Assembly (NCBI GenBank): GCA_014529385.2 | Contig: CM043945.1 | Location: 142,144,241 to 142,208,240 of the forward strand | Length of the DNA stretch: 64,000 nucleotides | Direction: 5' to 3' | From: Adiantum capillus-veneris | Lineage: Eukaryota > Streptophyta > Polypodiopsida > Polypodiales > Pteridaceae | Shown here: positions 1-10,857 of the stretch, in pieces | Numbering within the stretch: position 1 is the first letter of the stretch | Layout: every line of letters begins with the position of its first letter | Notes under the pieces: model-generated | Database searches by the model: none | What the model saw: the letters and a program-made list of their open reading frames with translations, nothing else | What the model was told of the DNA's origin: nothing | Program-made: the position numbers and the translations under genes

Positions 1-1
1 G

Positions 2-424
2 ATTATGCATGAGGAAGATGATATGGACACTTTCCTTGCTAGTGTCAAGTATATCAATGAGCAACTTATTTCTATAGGTGAAGCAATTTCAGATAGTTCC
101 CTTGTGCAGACTGTTCTTGATACCTTATCAGATTCTTACCAGACTTTTGCTAGTACTTAGAGACTTATGACCCAAGGAAATACAGAAGTTGTCAAGTTTG
201 ATGCATTATGCACATTGCTATTGCAAGAGTCACTTTCCAGAAAAAATAGGACTAGACAACATGCAATTGAAGAGGCTTTTATTGCTTCTGAAAGAAAGCG
301 TGGTAACAATAATGCAGCCACTTCTTATGGTCTGCTACGAGTGGCAAAACTTCTGTTCCCAATGCTTTTGCCAGCAGCACTTTGTCTGGTGATAAGGTCA
401 AAAATAAGATGTGTCTCCAACTAA
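2..424 (+). pseudogene. Copia gag fragment
   Basis: The frame starting at base 2 reads a copia capsid (UBN2-like) segment: acidic start, then VDTFLxxVKxI-type residues, an LVQTVL stretch and the block RLMTQGN followed by EVVKFDALCTLLLQE. A TAG at about 158-160 interrupts the frame, most simply a decayed Trp codon. The frame ends at 424, before any CCHC zinc knuckle, which is not recognisable in the next 200 bases. Gag would form the particle that packages element RNA. Confidence 0.8.
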
Positions 425-622
425 TGATCGCTTGATCCAGTAGTGTCCTATGTTGAAGGTAAAAGAGGCTAAGAAGAAAGAGGGTGGTTCCACTGCAAAT
501 GCTGGTTCCACTACAAATGCAGCCATTGTTGAGTCTTCTATGAAAGGAGACTATGTTGCTGATGTTGATGCAGAATGGGCTTTTAGCGTAGAGTGCACTT
601 AAAATCCTGCTGTCCATGATGC

Positions 623-1889
623 ATGCTTGTCAGTTTTTTTGCAGATTCACATGTGTGGTATTTCGAGAGTGGTGCTACAAAGCACATTACCTCACATCAT
701 GAATTGTTCACCTCTCTCGAGTCTGTCTCTCATGGGAATTCAGTCACGTGTGTCAACAATGCCTCTTATCTGGTTCAGGGAGTTGAAAAGATTGTGCTTA
801 CTGCTGCAAATGGTAGTTCCTTTACACTTGTTGATGCACTTTATGTACCTGGGATCAAGAAGAATCTCTTATCTGTATCCGCACTTGCTAGACTTGGAAT
901 TGTAGTCAAATTTGTGGATGACAGATGTACAATTCATGATCTCAATTTCGGTGATGAAATTGTTGCATCTGGCCTTTTGTGCCGTGGGCTGTATAAGCTC
1001 ACTTTGTATGGCAAGTGTGAAAAAAATTTGGCAAATGCTGTTGCAGATTCAAGGGCTATTTGAGATGCAAAAATTTGGCATGCATATTTTTCTCATCTGA
1101 ATTTTGCCAGTTTGCTGCGTTTGTAAAAATTTGATATGATTGCTTCTTTGCCGCCTCTTGAAGCACCTTTCAAACATGTTTGTGAAGGCTATATTTTGGG
1201 TAAGATGCAGCGTTATAAGTTTCCAAAGGATGGTTCAGTTCGTGCCACATGCAGATTGCAGCTTGTGCATAGTGATGTTTGTGGGTCCATGCAAACACCG
1301 TCCTTGGGCAATTACCTTTACTTCGTGACTTGCATTGATGATTACTCTAGGCATGCATGGGTATTTCCGCTTAAAGAAAAGTCGGAAGTTTTTATGTGCT
1401 TCAAACAGTTTCTGGCTATGGCTGAAAATGTCTCAAAATGTACTATGGGCACCCTCCGTTCCGATCGAGGGGGGGAGTATATGTCTCATGAATTCAATGC
1501 ATTTCTGGCTAGTCGTGGGATAAAACACCAATGTACAGTGCCTTATACACCTTAGGAAAATGGTATTGCTGAGAGGAAAAACAGGTCACTTACAGAAATG
1601 GACCGCTGTATGGTCAAAAGTCAAGCTTTGCCGCATTCTTTTTGGCTTGAGGCCATCATATGTGCCACTTATGTACTAAACAACTGTCCTACAAAAGCTT
1701 TGTAGTCTATTACTCCATATGAAGCTTGGCATGATAGAAAGCCTTCTATTGAGCACATGCGTGTTTTTGGCTGTTTAGCATATGCTTTGGTGCCACAAAC
1801 ACAGCGCAAAAAATTGGATAATAAGGCTGTCAAATGTATTCTTATTGGTTATAGTGTTGAAATCAAAGGTTAGGTTGTATCATCTGCAA
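623..1889 (+). pseudogene. Copia protease and integrase region
   Basis: From 650 the frame reads a pepsin-like protease start WYFESGATKHIT. The expected catalytic Asp of the DSGA motif is Glu here (codon 665-667). A GAG-pre-integrase block with LLSVSALARLG follows. The integrase core shows QLVHSDVCG (first Asp at 1274-1276), LRSDRGGEY (second Asp) and ENGIAERKN (Glu), so the DDE triad is still legible. In-frame stops interrupt it at about 1061, 1124, 1553, 1703 and 1871. The protein would have cleaved the polyprotein and inserted the cDNA. It cannot be made from this copy. Confidence 0.85.
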
Positions 1890-2063
1890 ACAAAACGTAT
1901 TCTAGTTTCACGGGATGTAGTGTTTGTGGAAGATTTTGTTCAGCCCTTGCTGTCATGTACTAGAGACAGTAATGTAAGCTCACAGGACATTTATGACACT
2001 TTGTTGCCTCTTTTTAGTGGTGGAAATACGAATGTAAGCTCCAATGAGGCAAATGTATAGCCT

Positions 2064-3808
2064 ATGGGGGTTTCTAAAAATGTTACAGATCAGCCTATTA
2101 CTGATGCAAATGTACATGATGTACTTGATGAGGAAAGAGCTGAAAATGAGCAGGCTAGAGGTATGCCAAAATGGTTGGTGCACACTCTGCATGACAGTAA
2201 ATTGGATGCACCTTTGTCTAGTCTTACCCATTCAGGCTCTCGCCATGCATCTTATGCATCAGATTGTTATGCTTTGGGTGTGTCTAGCTTACATGATGCT
2301 GAGGAGCCTCTGTCTTTTGATAAAGCACAAAATTCAAAAAATTGGATGGCTGCCATGCAATCAGAATATGATACACTATAGAAAATGACAAATGGACTTT
2401 ATGTGATTTGTCTCCTGGCAAAAAGGCAAGCCGGATGGTGAGATCGATCGCCATAAGGATTGACTTGTTGCAAAGGGTTATGCACATCAAAAAGGCATAG
2501 ATTATGAAGAGACTTTTGCTCCCACTTGTTGTATGACTATTGTGCGTTTTCTATGTGATGATTGGTAGCTCATTTTGGTTGGGATGTACATCAATCAGAC
2601 ATTGTTACTACTTTCTTGAATGGTGACATATTTGAGGAAGTTTATGTAACACAGCCTCGCGGTTTTGTCATAAAAGGACAAGAGGACAAAGTGTGCAGAT
2701 GTAAGAAGGCTTTGTATGGTTGAAGCAATCTCCTCATGCTTGGTTTGAGAATGCTAACACTCATTTGGTCAAACGAGGCTTTCGTAACAGTCCAACAGAA
2801 ATCACAATGTATGTAAAGCGTGAGGGTGATGTACTCTCATTGTGGTTCTTTATGTCGATGATTTGCTAATCACTGGACCAAATGAGAGACATATTGCTGA
2901 ATTTAAGGCTGATTTGAATGCTACTTTCAAGATGAAAGATTTGGGGCTGTTGCATCATTACTTGGGTATACAATTTAAGCAGTGTGATGGTGGTATTGCC
3001 TCGTGTCAGAAAAGTTGCATAGAGACATTGCTATGTAAGTTTGGACTTGAGGATTGTAAACCTATTGCCACTCCCATGGAAACAGCAGGTTTGAATTTGA
3101 GTCTACATGATGCTCGTGATCCTGCGGATGTCACTCTTTACCAAACTGCTGTTGGATGCCTCATTTATGTATGCAACACGAGGCCGGATATTCAGTTTGC
3201 AGTCTCACAGGTCAGCAGATTTATGCATAGCCCAGGGTCTAAGCATTGGTAGGATTTCAAGAGTATTTTCTGCTACCGTAGTGGCACTTTACATCTTGGC
3301 TTGTTTTATCCCAAGGGGGGATCATTGCCGCCAAACTTGCATGCTTTTTCAGACTCAGGTTGGGCTTATTTTGACACGCGAGTGTCCACAAGTGGTTTTT
3401 GTTTCATGCTTGGCAGCTCATGTATATCATGGTTGAGCAAGAAGCAACCTACTGTGGCCACTTTGAGTTGTGAGGCTGAGTACAGGGCAGTCTTCACAGC
3501 TAAGGTTGAGTGTGTATGGCTCATACGCCTTATGGTTGATTTGGGTGTTGGACAGGACACTGCCAACACTATCTACACTGACAGCCAGAGCGCATTGGCA
3601 GTTGCGAGGAACCCAGTTTTTCATGCTCGCACAAAGCACATTGAGGTGCATTACCACTATATCAGGGAGAGGCTCTCAGCAGGAGAGACCAGCTTGGCTT
3701 ATGGTGCCAACACAAGACAACCTTGCAGATCTTTTCACAAAGGCATTGTCTCGTGAGAAGCTTGAAGCTTTTCGCAAAGCTTTGGGCTTACTCCCCTTTG
3801 TGGATTGA
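2064..3808 (+). pseudogene. Copia reverse transcriptase and RNase H region
   Basis: Fragments in at least three frames read as copia RT: KNWMAAMQSEYDTL near 2340, a PQG-type block near 2650 and VLYVDDLLITGPN at about 2842-2880 with catalytic YVDD at 2851-2862. RNase H follows with SWLSKKQPTVATLSCEAEY (3430-3483) and TDSQSALAVARNPVFHARTK. The copia C-terminal signature ADLFTKAL is read at about 3727-3760 in yet another frame. Frameshifts and stops throughout mean it is non-functional. Confidence 0.85.
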
Positions 3809-3909
3809 TCATGTCCTTAGGGCATGGCACTTACCTTTACTCATGTGCCAGCTCTCCTTCACCGCATCACTCCAGGGAGATATTTTACCATATACATGTG
3901 GTAGTGATG

Positions 3910-4109
3910 TGTGTGAACACACTAGGACCGCCGGGGAATTTTTTTCCCTCTTTAGGAGGTTTTTCCCCCATGCATTGTATATACGCCCATCACTCTAGGG
4001 CTATCTATCTTTCCATTGCACACTAAGAAACACACTCTCTATTGTGTGCCTTGAGCTTCCTTCATCTTCTCCAAGCTGTGTGCGTTTCTCTGCAACCCTA
4101 ATTCCAACA
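3910..4109 (+). repeat. Candidate 3' LTR of the copia element
   Basis: About 200 bases after the end of RNase H begin TGTGTGAAC and end ATTCCAACA, giving TG...CA termini of typical short copia LTR size. A TATA-like TATATACG lies near 3978. No upstream copy is in the window and no clear polypurine tract precedes it, so both bounds are tentative. Confidence 0.4.
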
Positions 4110-4221
4110 ATATGATGAGTGTTGATGCCATAGTTTGTTGTAGCTCTATAATTTCTTGAGTATTCTCATCAATGATAGCCTTCATGTCTTGAGAGAAGGT
4201 AGTATGTTCCTCTTTTCACCA

Positions 4222-4755
4222 TCATCGAGATCTATGACAAGCCCTTTGTAGAAAGGATGACTTGTTCAATGGTGATGGCAAAGCATATGATGAAGGTTTG
4301 ACACTCCCTTGTGTGCATGTTGTACGCCATGGTCCGTGCCCTAGCTCTATTTCGAATAGAGAGAACTCCTCTCTCCCAATCTTGCTTAGCATATATATAC
4401 ATAAGCATGGTCTTCTCAAAAACACTGGATATGCATGAACTCCAGCCTCCATGACAAAAAAATCCATCAAATATTCAATACCCAGAACATTTACTTTCAC
4501 ATCCTCGACTATTCCGTAACATTCAGCCCTCTTGTGTTTGGCCATCCGCATCTTCACATCAACTTTGACTGATGTTTGAGCTCCAATCTCTTGCATGGTA
4601 GCTGCAATCATGACACATATCTCTCTTGTGCCATCTATGTAAGCTTGAACTTGCTTCTTCCCGTAATTGCCTCACCCATGGGTACCATGTCAGTAGGGCG
4701 GTCTTTCTTTAGCATGAGAGCCTGCCCACCACCCTTCTTAGCTTTAGAACTTAGG
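4222..4755 (-). pseudogene. Gypsy-type aspartic protease relic
   Basis: The minus strand reads a retroviral-protease-like tail: KVNVLGIEYLMDFFVMEAG, then YPVFLRRPCL, which resembles the conserved end of plant Ty3/gypsy proteases (ILGRPWL-like). Upstream the same frame gives a basic stretch with MVPMGEAITGRSKF before a stop. The active-site DSG segment is not recognisable. It sits just beyond the copia element in opposite orientation and is probably an independent old insertion remnant. Confidence 0.55.
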
Positions 4756-7646
4756 CTTGCGTTCACACTTTGTAAGATCCCCAAATTTTGGGTATCTTTT
4801 AAAAATAAGAAAAGTAGATTATAATGTGTGTCTCGTAAAAATTAGGTTTAGAATGCTTATTTGGCAGTATTGTAAGGTTCTACAGTAAAAAGGAAGGTCG
4901 TTTTCAGGTTTCGGTAGGTCAGAGGGACGTTTGGTTCAATTCTAGAAAAAAACATTTTTTTAAAAAGCTTTTTGGTGCTTTTTTACAAAAAGCAGGGCCG
5001 GATCCTTAATCTACGAGTCTCGGGGAAGCCATGATTAAATTTTGAAAAAATTTCCTCTTAAGCACTTTTCACGCTATGTTTAGCTTTGCATGATTTTTAG
5101 TACTTTTTAGTGAAAAGTGAGCCCGCTTTCGTGTTTCAATGAATAAATTTAGAAAATTTTACCATTTTTTTCTTTTTACGCTATCTTTAGCTTTTTGTGC
5201 TTTTCGACTTTTTTGAAAAAGTAAAGTGATTTTTGAGATGACCTAAACATAGATATTTTTTATTATTCATCGTCGAATTTAAAAACGACCATTCGAAGAA
5301 AAAACAAGATTTTTACGAGAATTATTTTTATAAAAAGGCGACCCTTGAAATATGTCAAGACAGTACGGGAGTCATAAGTATGTTGGGACATCACAATGCA
5401 ACATAGATTAGTCATGGTCGCATAAGTTGCCAAGATACTATCCAATCAGTCAATTTTCACAAAAAAAATTGAAGGGAAATTGGGAGCGTTGACCACCAAA
5501 ATCCATAGCCATATTTTTAGAAAAGTCCCAAAAAGTATGCAGTTATTCCTAGAAGGAGAGGAGGTGCTAGTAGCTGGCTTGGACATCACTTTGGCTTGGC
5601 ACAGTGTCTATAAATTCACATGGAGTCCTTAGTTTTTAGTGCCAATAATTGTGTCTACTATCGTACAACAATAGGTACCTATTATACGGAGTGGTACAAG
5701 CTCTCCATCACCATCTCCATAAGCTCTTCTCTCTCGTTCATGGGAAGAAGAAGAAGTCTCTCTCTACTTGCTTACTATTTCCTTTGTCTTTTCACGGTGT
5801 ACGTGCTCTATGACGGTCTTCGTGATGAAAACCTCTACATAGCTCTGATCATGGCTCTCTTGCGGTAAATCAAGAAGCCTTTCAACAATCCCTAATCAAT
5901 CTTAAAGCACGGTGAGAAGTGCACCATAGCCATCATCTCTTCCTCTCTCTCTCTCTCACTCACTCTCTCGTTAGCTACCCTCTTGGTGGTTTTTTTTTTG
6001 TATAGGAGTGCATGTATGAACTTTTTGGGTGTGTATGAAGTTGCTCCATGCTTTTTCATCATGTTTAGCATGCTGAATTATGTACGCGATGTGTTTATGA
6101 TCATCTGTGTACATAAAAAGCGCTTTTCGTCACGTCATGTAGGAAGATTGTTTTTGTCATATCTCACAAATTGTTATGAATCAGACCAAATTCGTTAAGC
6201 CAAAGATAAAGCACATCATTTAGAACATTTTCTCTCTTGGGTGCCATGTGAAAATTCCGCACGAGGTAAAAGTTATGGTAAAAAAATAGCTTGTTGTCCA
6301 CTACATTGTCAAAATTTTGGACCCGAGGCTCCTTGGACTCTAACCACTATATATATTCATCGGATGAGCAAACCCACGCAGACAATTAAAAAGCTTGATT
6401 AACTTGATGAGAAATGTATTTAGGTATTTTATAGCACTTTTTGACTGTGAGTTATTAATTATTCCATGACCTTATTTATCTACTGTGTATGGATACTACC
6501 AAGGGGGAGTACCATATGACGTTGTTAGTTGCCGAGTTGTTTATATATGATTTGTGGTTTTCTTTGGTGATTTGATTGCAAGTGTTACATGTCCATAAAT
6601 TTATATGGGGGTATATGGTTAGTCACTCTGAACCGTATAGGCATATATATAAATAAAGTGTCATTCTTTTCGTGTTACAGTTTATTGCATGAGTATCATA
6701 TGGGCAAAGTGATGTGATAACATGTTAGTATATACTATAAATCCTAGCTTTATGCATTGTTTTGATGTCAAACATTTTCATTTGCTTGTTATGCATGCAC
6801 CCGAAAATGGTAAAAAGTTGTTTTTTGCATATATGTGAAGTTATGATTAAAGTAATGAAGTTGTTTTGTACCATGTTTATGCTGATGGAATGATGTCATA
6901 TAATGTATGGAACCTCATGGATGTATGTGGATGTCTCATGTGCATGTGTATGTTTCTTTTCACCCTTTCTAAGTCAAAACTATCTCTATGTGCTAGAGGA
7001 TGAGGTGCAGTCATAGTGCATGCATCACTTATGCATAGTTGGATATTGTCAAAATTGAATTTTGATATCACGTTTAGTTGATGGTTGGACTTATTTTTAT
7101 GCTTAAAAAGTTCATGTTCTTAAGGGTCGTGTGTGTAGGCTCAGTTTGATTGCAGTGGATATGTGAAACTCCAAGTGTGGGAGTCGATTCAGTATGGAAT
7201 ATCAAGGGCTAAGATCCCTCGTGGATTATGGCTGTGATTTTTAATTGTGAAAGTGGGTGTGGCTCTTGGATCTTTTTTTTGGATATGGTTATACTACCGA
7301 AATTTTTGTAGCCATGCTTTGTGCTAGAGTGGTTTTGTAGGGATGGATGTGCATCACACTGAGTTGAGTGTGGTGCTCACGCATGTGAGTGATTGAATTA
7401 TGGTTTATGGTTTGGATTGGAACATAAAGTGGTTTGGATGGTTTATAGTGGACTTGTAAGGGTAGAGACCCTCTAGACTCTGACCGCTTGGAAAAGATTA
7501 TTGCTCAAGGTTGCGGGGGATTCACTGTGTTTTTCTGTACGGTACCACGTGAGTGTACAGTAGGGGGGTTTTTAGATTTTGTACATAAGCGTATACAATA
7601 GGGGTAGCCCCTCATTATTTCATATTCATACCGTACACATAAGGGA
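4756..7646. other. AT-rich stretch without recognisable gene
   Basis: No ORF here looks coding on either strand. From 4769 the plus strand begins TGTAAGATCCCCAAATTTTG, which resembles the start of many plant gypsy LTRs. A TATAAATTC box at 5609 and a CT-rich leader up to about 5960 would fit an LTR of roughly 1.1 kb. I found no matching second copy, terminal CA or primer site, so this remains a guess. The remainder (6200-7500) is diverged AT-rich sequence. Confidence 0.5.
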
Positions 7647-7667
7647 GGGGGGGGGGGGGGGGGGGGG
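7647..7667 (+). repeat. Poly-G tract (21 G)
   Basis: An uninterrupted run of 21 G on the plus strand, followed by CGGGAGAGGG. It is long enough to form G-quadruplex structures and is also a site where sequencing and assembly lengths are unreliable. Confidence 0.95.
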
Positions 7668-7726
7668 CGGGAGAGGGTGGTTACATTGGGGCTACATTCA
7701 ACTATCTGAGCCACCTTAAATACATT

Positions 7727-7843
<117 letters not shown>

Positions 7844-7929
7844 GATGAATACTTTCATGGCGTGGTAAAAGTAAGGGCAAACTTGAAATTCTCTCGTTTT
7901 CTTGATCAAAATTAGAATCTTTTGTCGGT

Positions 7930-8836
7930 AATATGTCTTGACTGGGTGTGTTATCTTGAGCTATACTCTTGCCAAGACACATCTAGCATACCTTGGGTCT
8001 ATGTGTCACAGATACACAATGTCTTCATTTTGTATATAGTTACAATATAATCTCAATTTGTCACATGGTCATATGGCTTCACCGGATGTGCCATCTTGAG
8101 CTATCGATTTGTAACTTTAGTTCTTCTAGCTATCCATATGTCTTGACCGGGTCTATTGAGCTATCCATTCTTACTAAATGTGTAGTTGTGTCTGTTTTTA
8201 CTATAAAGAGCGTTAAAGATTTTAAGATCGTAGTTTCTTTTTACATGTAGTTACAAATTCTATAGTCTCAATTTCCACATGGTCATATGGCTTGATCGGG
8301 TGTGTTATCTTGAGCTATAGTTTCTTACCAAGACACATTTAGCATACCTTGGGTCTATGTGTCACACATACACAATGTCTTCATTTTGTATATAGTTACA
8401 AATATAGTTTCAATTTGTCACATGGTCATATGGCTTGACCGGGTGTGCCATCTTGAGCTATTAATTTTTACCTTCAGTTCTTCTAGCTATCCATATGTCT
8501 TGACCGGGACTATTCAGCTATCCATTCTTACCAAATGTGTAGTTGTGCCTGTTTTTACTATAAACAACGTTAAACATTTTAAGATCGTTAGTTTCCTTTT
8601 ACATGTAGTTACAAATTCTATAGTCTCAATTTCCCACATGGTCATATGGCTTGACCGGGTGTGTTATCTTGAGCTATAGTTTCTTGCCAAGACACGTTTA
8701 GCATACCTTGGGTCTATGTGTCACACATACACAATGTCTTCATTTTGTATATAGTTACAAATATAGTCTCAATTTGTCACATGGTCATATGGCTTGACCG
8801 GGTGTGCCATCTTGAGCTATCGATTTTTACCTTCAG
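7930..8836. repeat. Higher-order tandem repeat, about 357-bp unit, about 2.5 copies
   Basis: The marker GCATACCTTGGGTCTATGTG starts at 7986, 8342 and 8701, spaced 356 and 359 bases. Each unit contains two subunits that share CACATGGTCATATGGCTTG and ATCTTGAGCTAT but differ afterwards: one continues into the marker, the other into CAGTTCTTCTAGCTATCC. The array therefore has a two-level (higher-order) structure like satellite DNA. Short ORFs recurring in it are by-products of the repetition. The array breaks off at about 8836. Confidence 0.9.
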
Positions 8837-8997
8837 TTCTTTTAGCTTTCAAAGTGAAATATGGTATATCAATGTGTCACATTCGGATAATGCAATAGCC
8901 TTGATTTAATAGTTTGAAATAGAATCGAAAATATCTATATATATGTAGGTTGACTTGAATGCTTCTTTTTTTTTAATAGGATATCATTATAGTCATT

Positions 8998-10758
8998 ATG
9001 GCAAAGAGTAAGAAGAAGGCATTTCTTCAGTCTCTAAGGTGAACTCTCTACAAGGTGATTAGTGAATTACAGGAGAAGCAGGTGCAAAGTATTGTGAAAA
9101 ATGAGACACTCATAGACAAAATGCTTGAAAAAGCAATCATAAGTGCCGTCTCCAAGGAAACCTTTGTTATAAGCAAAGACAAAGCTTGCCAGTCTACTTA
9201 TAGTATCATTGGTAACATGGAAAAGTGCACCCATGATTTATATGAAGCTCTTCCCAAAGGTGTTCAGTTGATAAAACTCAAGGCTTGGGATTTGGCTTGG
9301 CGTGCAAAAAGAGAGAAGAGTAAGCTGCCAAAGACATAGATACACAATATGTGTTATCTAAAAAGATACAAAAGGAGCAAGTCGACCATGCCCAAGAGAA
9401 GACGGTGTCAGAGATAGAATGTCATGGACATCCAATTGTAAACTCTTTGCAGTGATGAGGTGACAATAGAGTACAAACTTGGTGCTGCATCCCCTGCAAA
9501 GTGCCCTAGGGTAGATTCTAGTGGTGCATCCAATGAGGTGGATGGGAGATCCTCAACATATCAGGTAGCAACAAGTGAGACATGTCCCTTTAGTTCCTCG
9601 CTCAATGCTTCTGTGGAAGAGAGAGAAGGAGAAGTTCGTATGAAGAGCATTCTTGCTTCACGCTCCCAAGTCAAGAGTCTCTTTGAAGGTGTTAAATTGT
9701 GGGGAGGTACAAGAATTCACAACTTTCTCTCTTTTAACCTTGGGGGACCTCATATTTCAGCCACTATGAGGGCAACAAGGAAGTCCATATGTTATAAAAC
9801 AGCGGTCAGAGAGGATATATGTCAACATGTGGCTGAGGTTTATAAGCATCAAATGGGTAGAAACAACATCCTGATGGGTAGCATTCCTGTTATTATTTCC
9901 AAAGATGAGACTGTTATAAAGAGGATAGTCAGGTTGAATGCAAAGGATGATGAACTTGTCGGTTTTTGTGGAAGGAAACAAGAACACAATTGTGTACCTG
10001 ATTTTGTGGTGGTCGTTGGTTCTGGTGAAGCCGGGTACAACAACGTTGTTGAGGCATTCCACGCTAATATTATTGCTCACTATGTACGGTTTCTTATTGC
10101 AAATCCACTTATTCATTGTCTACCAAAGCTTGCCCTGGTGGTCCAGCTGACATGTAATTGATTTAATTTGAATTGTATCAAAGCGCAGTGGGATGCAGTA
10201 GCATTGCTTTGGAATCGTCATCTTAAAAACATCGTAGGTCCTTTGAGTGGTCATGCTTCTGATGGGGATGCTCGAAGAAGGAAACTCATGAGAGATGACT
10301 ACACTTCTCAAGTGGGTATTCGATTCTCTATTCCTTGGAAGGGGTGGCCATTAACAGCGAGCATAGATTATGATAGAAGTATCTTGGGATTGCATGACTC
10401 GGACTTCATTCATAATGGGAAATAGTTGGTTAACCCTTTAGATAATGCTTCTAGAAGACTTGTCCTTGGCAAGGATATCGCTACATTGAATCATGTTGCT
10501 CTTGTATATCAACATTTTAAGGTTGATGAGCATGGATTGCAAGAGGGTGATGTGGAGATCAGCCCAAAGATTGGCAGGACGTAAGGTGCAAGTGCGTCTG
10601 AAGGATTTGCGCATTGGAAGTCAATTTCAGCAAGAAAGAACACTTGGAATAGAAATGTACCTTTCAATAGTAGCTTCATATATTGATATTTTTTTGTCTC
10701 CAACTCTCTCATTATTTGAGAGAGTGAAAGCTTCCGTCAAGGTTTCCTTCTTTTTCTG
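8998..10758 (+). pseudogene. Unnamed spliced gene, N-terminal half (transposase-like family), decayed
   Basis: One plus-strand frame (ATG at 8998, start MAKSKKKAFLQSLR) runs through 10425 with stops at about 9040, 9337, 9350-9450, 10159 and 10426. One frameshift lies near 10575. Conserved-looking blocks are DFVVVVGSGEAGYNNVVEAF, then ANPLIHCLPKLALVV, then GPLSGHASDGDARRRKLM, then LGIEMYLSIVASYIDIFL. I do not recognise a named family. The SDGD block and the DTCENFF block in the second half resemble, in position and flavour, the second Asp and the C-terminal Glu motifs of RNase-H-fold transposases (P, hAT, Zisupton-like). That is inference. A 99-bp intron closes this part. Confidence 0.55.
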
Positions 10759-10857
10759 GTACACAGTGTTTAGACAAGGTGTCATTCTTTATGTTTTCCA
10801 TTAAAATAAGATAATAGTTATTCATTTTGTAAGAAATATCTAACGTTTTTTTCTCAG
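10759..10857 (+). other. Spliceosomal intron (99 bp, GT-AG)
   Basis: Removing 10759-10857 (GTACACAG at the 5' side, TTTTTTTCTCAG at the 3' side) joins VSFFF to MWRTWIMKQ in phase 2 and creates a Trp codon across the junction. This continues the reading frame smoothly, which argues the host sequence was a true spliced gene and not a processed copy. Confidence 0.55.

Larger units (their letters stand above)
1..4109 (+). mobile_element. Degenerate Ty1/copia LTR retrotransposon, 5' end outside window
   Basis: Copia order of domains is readable on the plus strand: gag (UBN2-type), protease, GAG-pre-integrase and integrase, reverse transcriptase, RNase H, then a short LTR-like end. The order integrase before RT is diagnostic of Ty1/copia. 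Reading requires several frame changes and passes many stop codons, so the copy is dead. The 5' LTR and the start of gag lie upstream of base 1. The right end is taken at a CA following ATTCCAA, the probable 3' LTR terminus, but no second LTR is available to confirm it. Confidence 0.9.

Noticed and set aside
7993-8909. Three similar small ORFs (about 60-106 codons) repeated in tandem
   Set aside because: They recur because the DNA is a tandem repeat. The hydrophobic translation differs between copies by frame and stops, and there is no start context.
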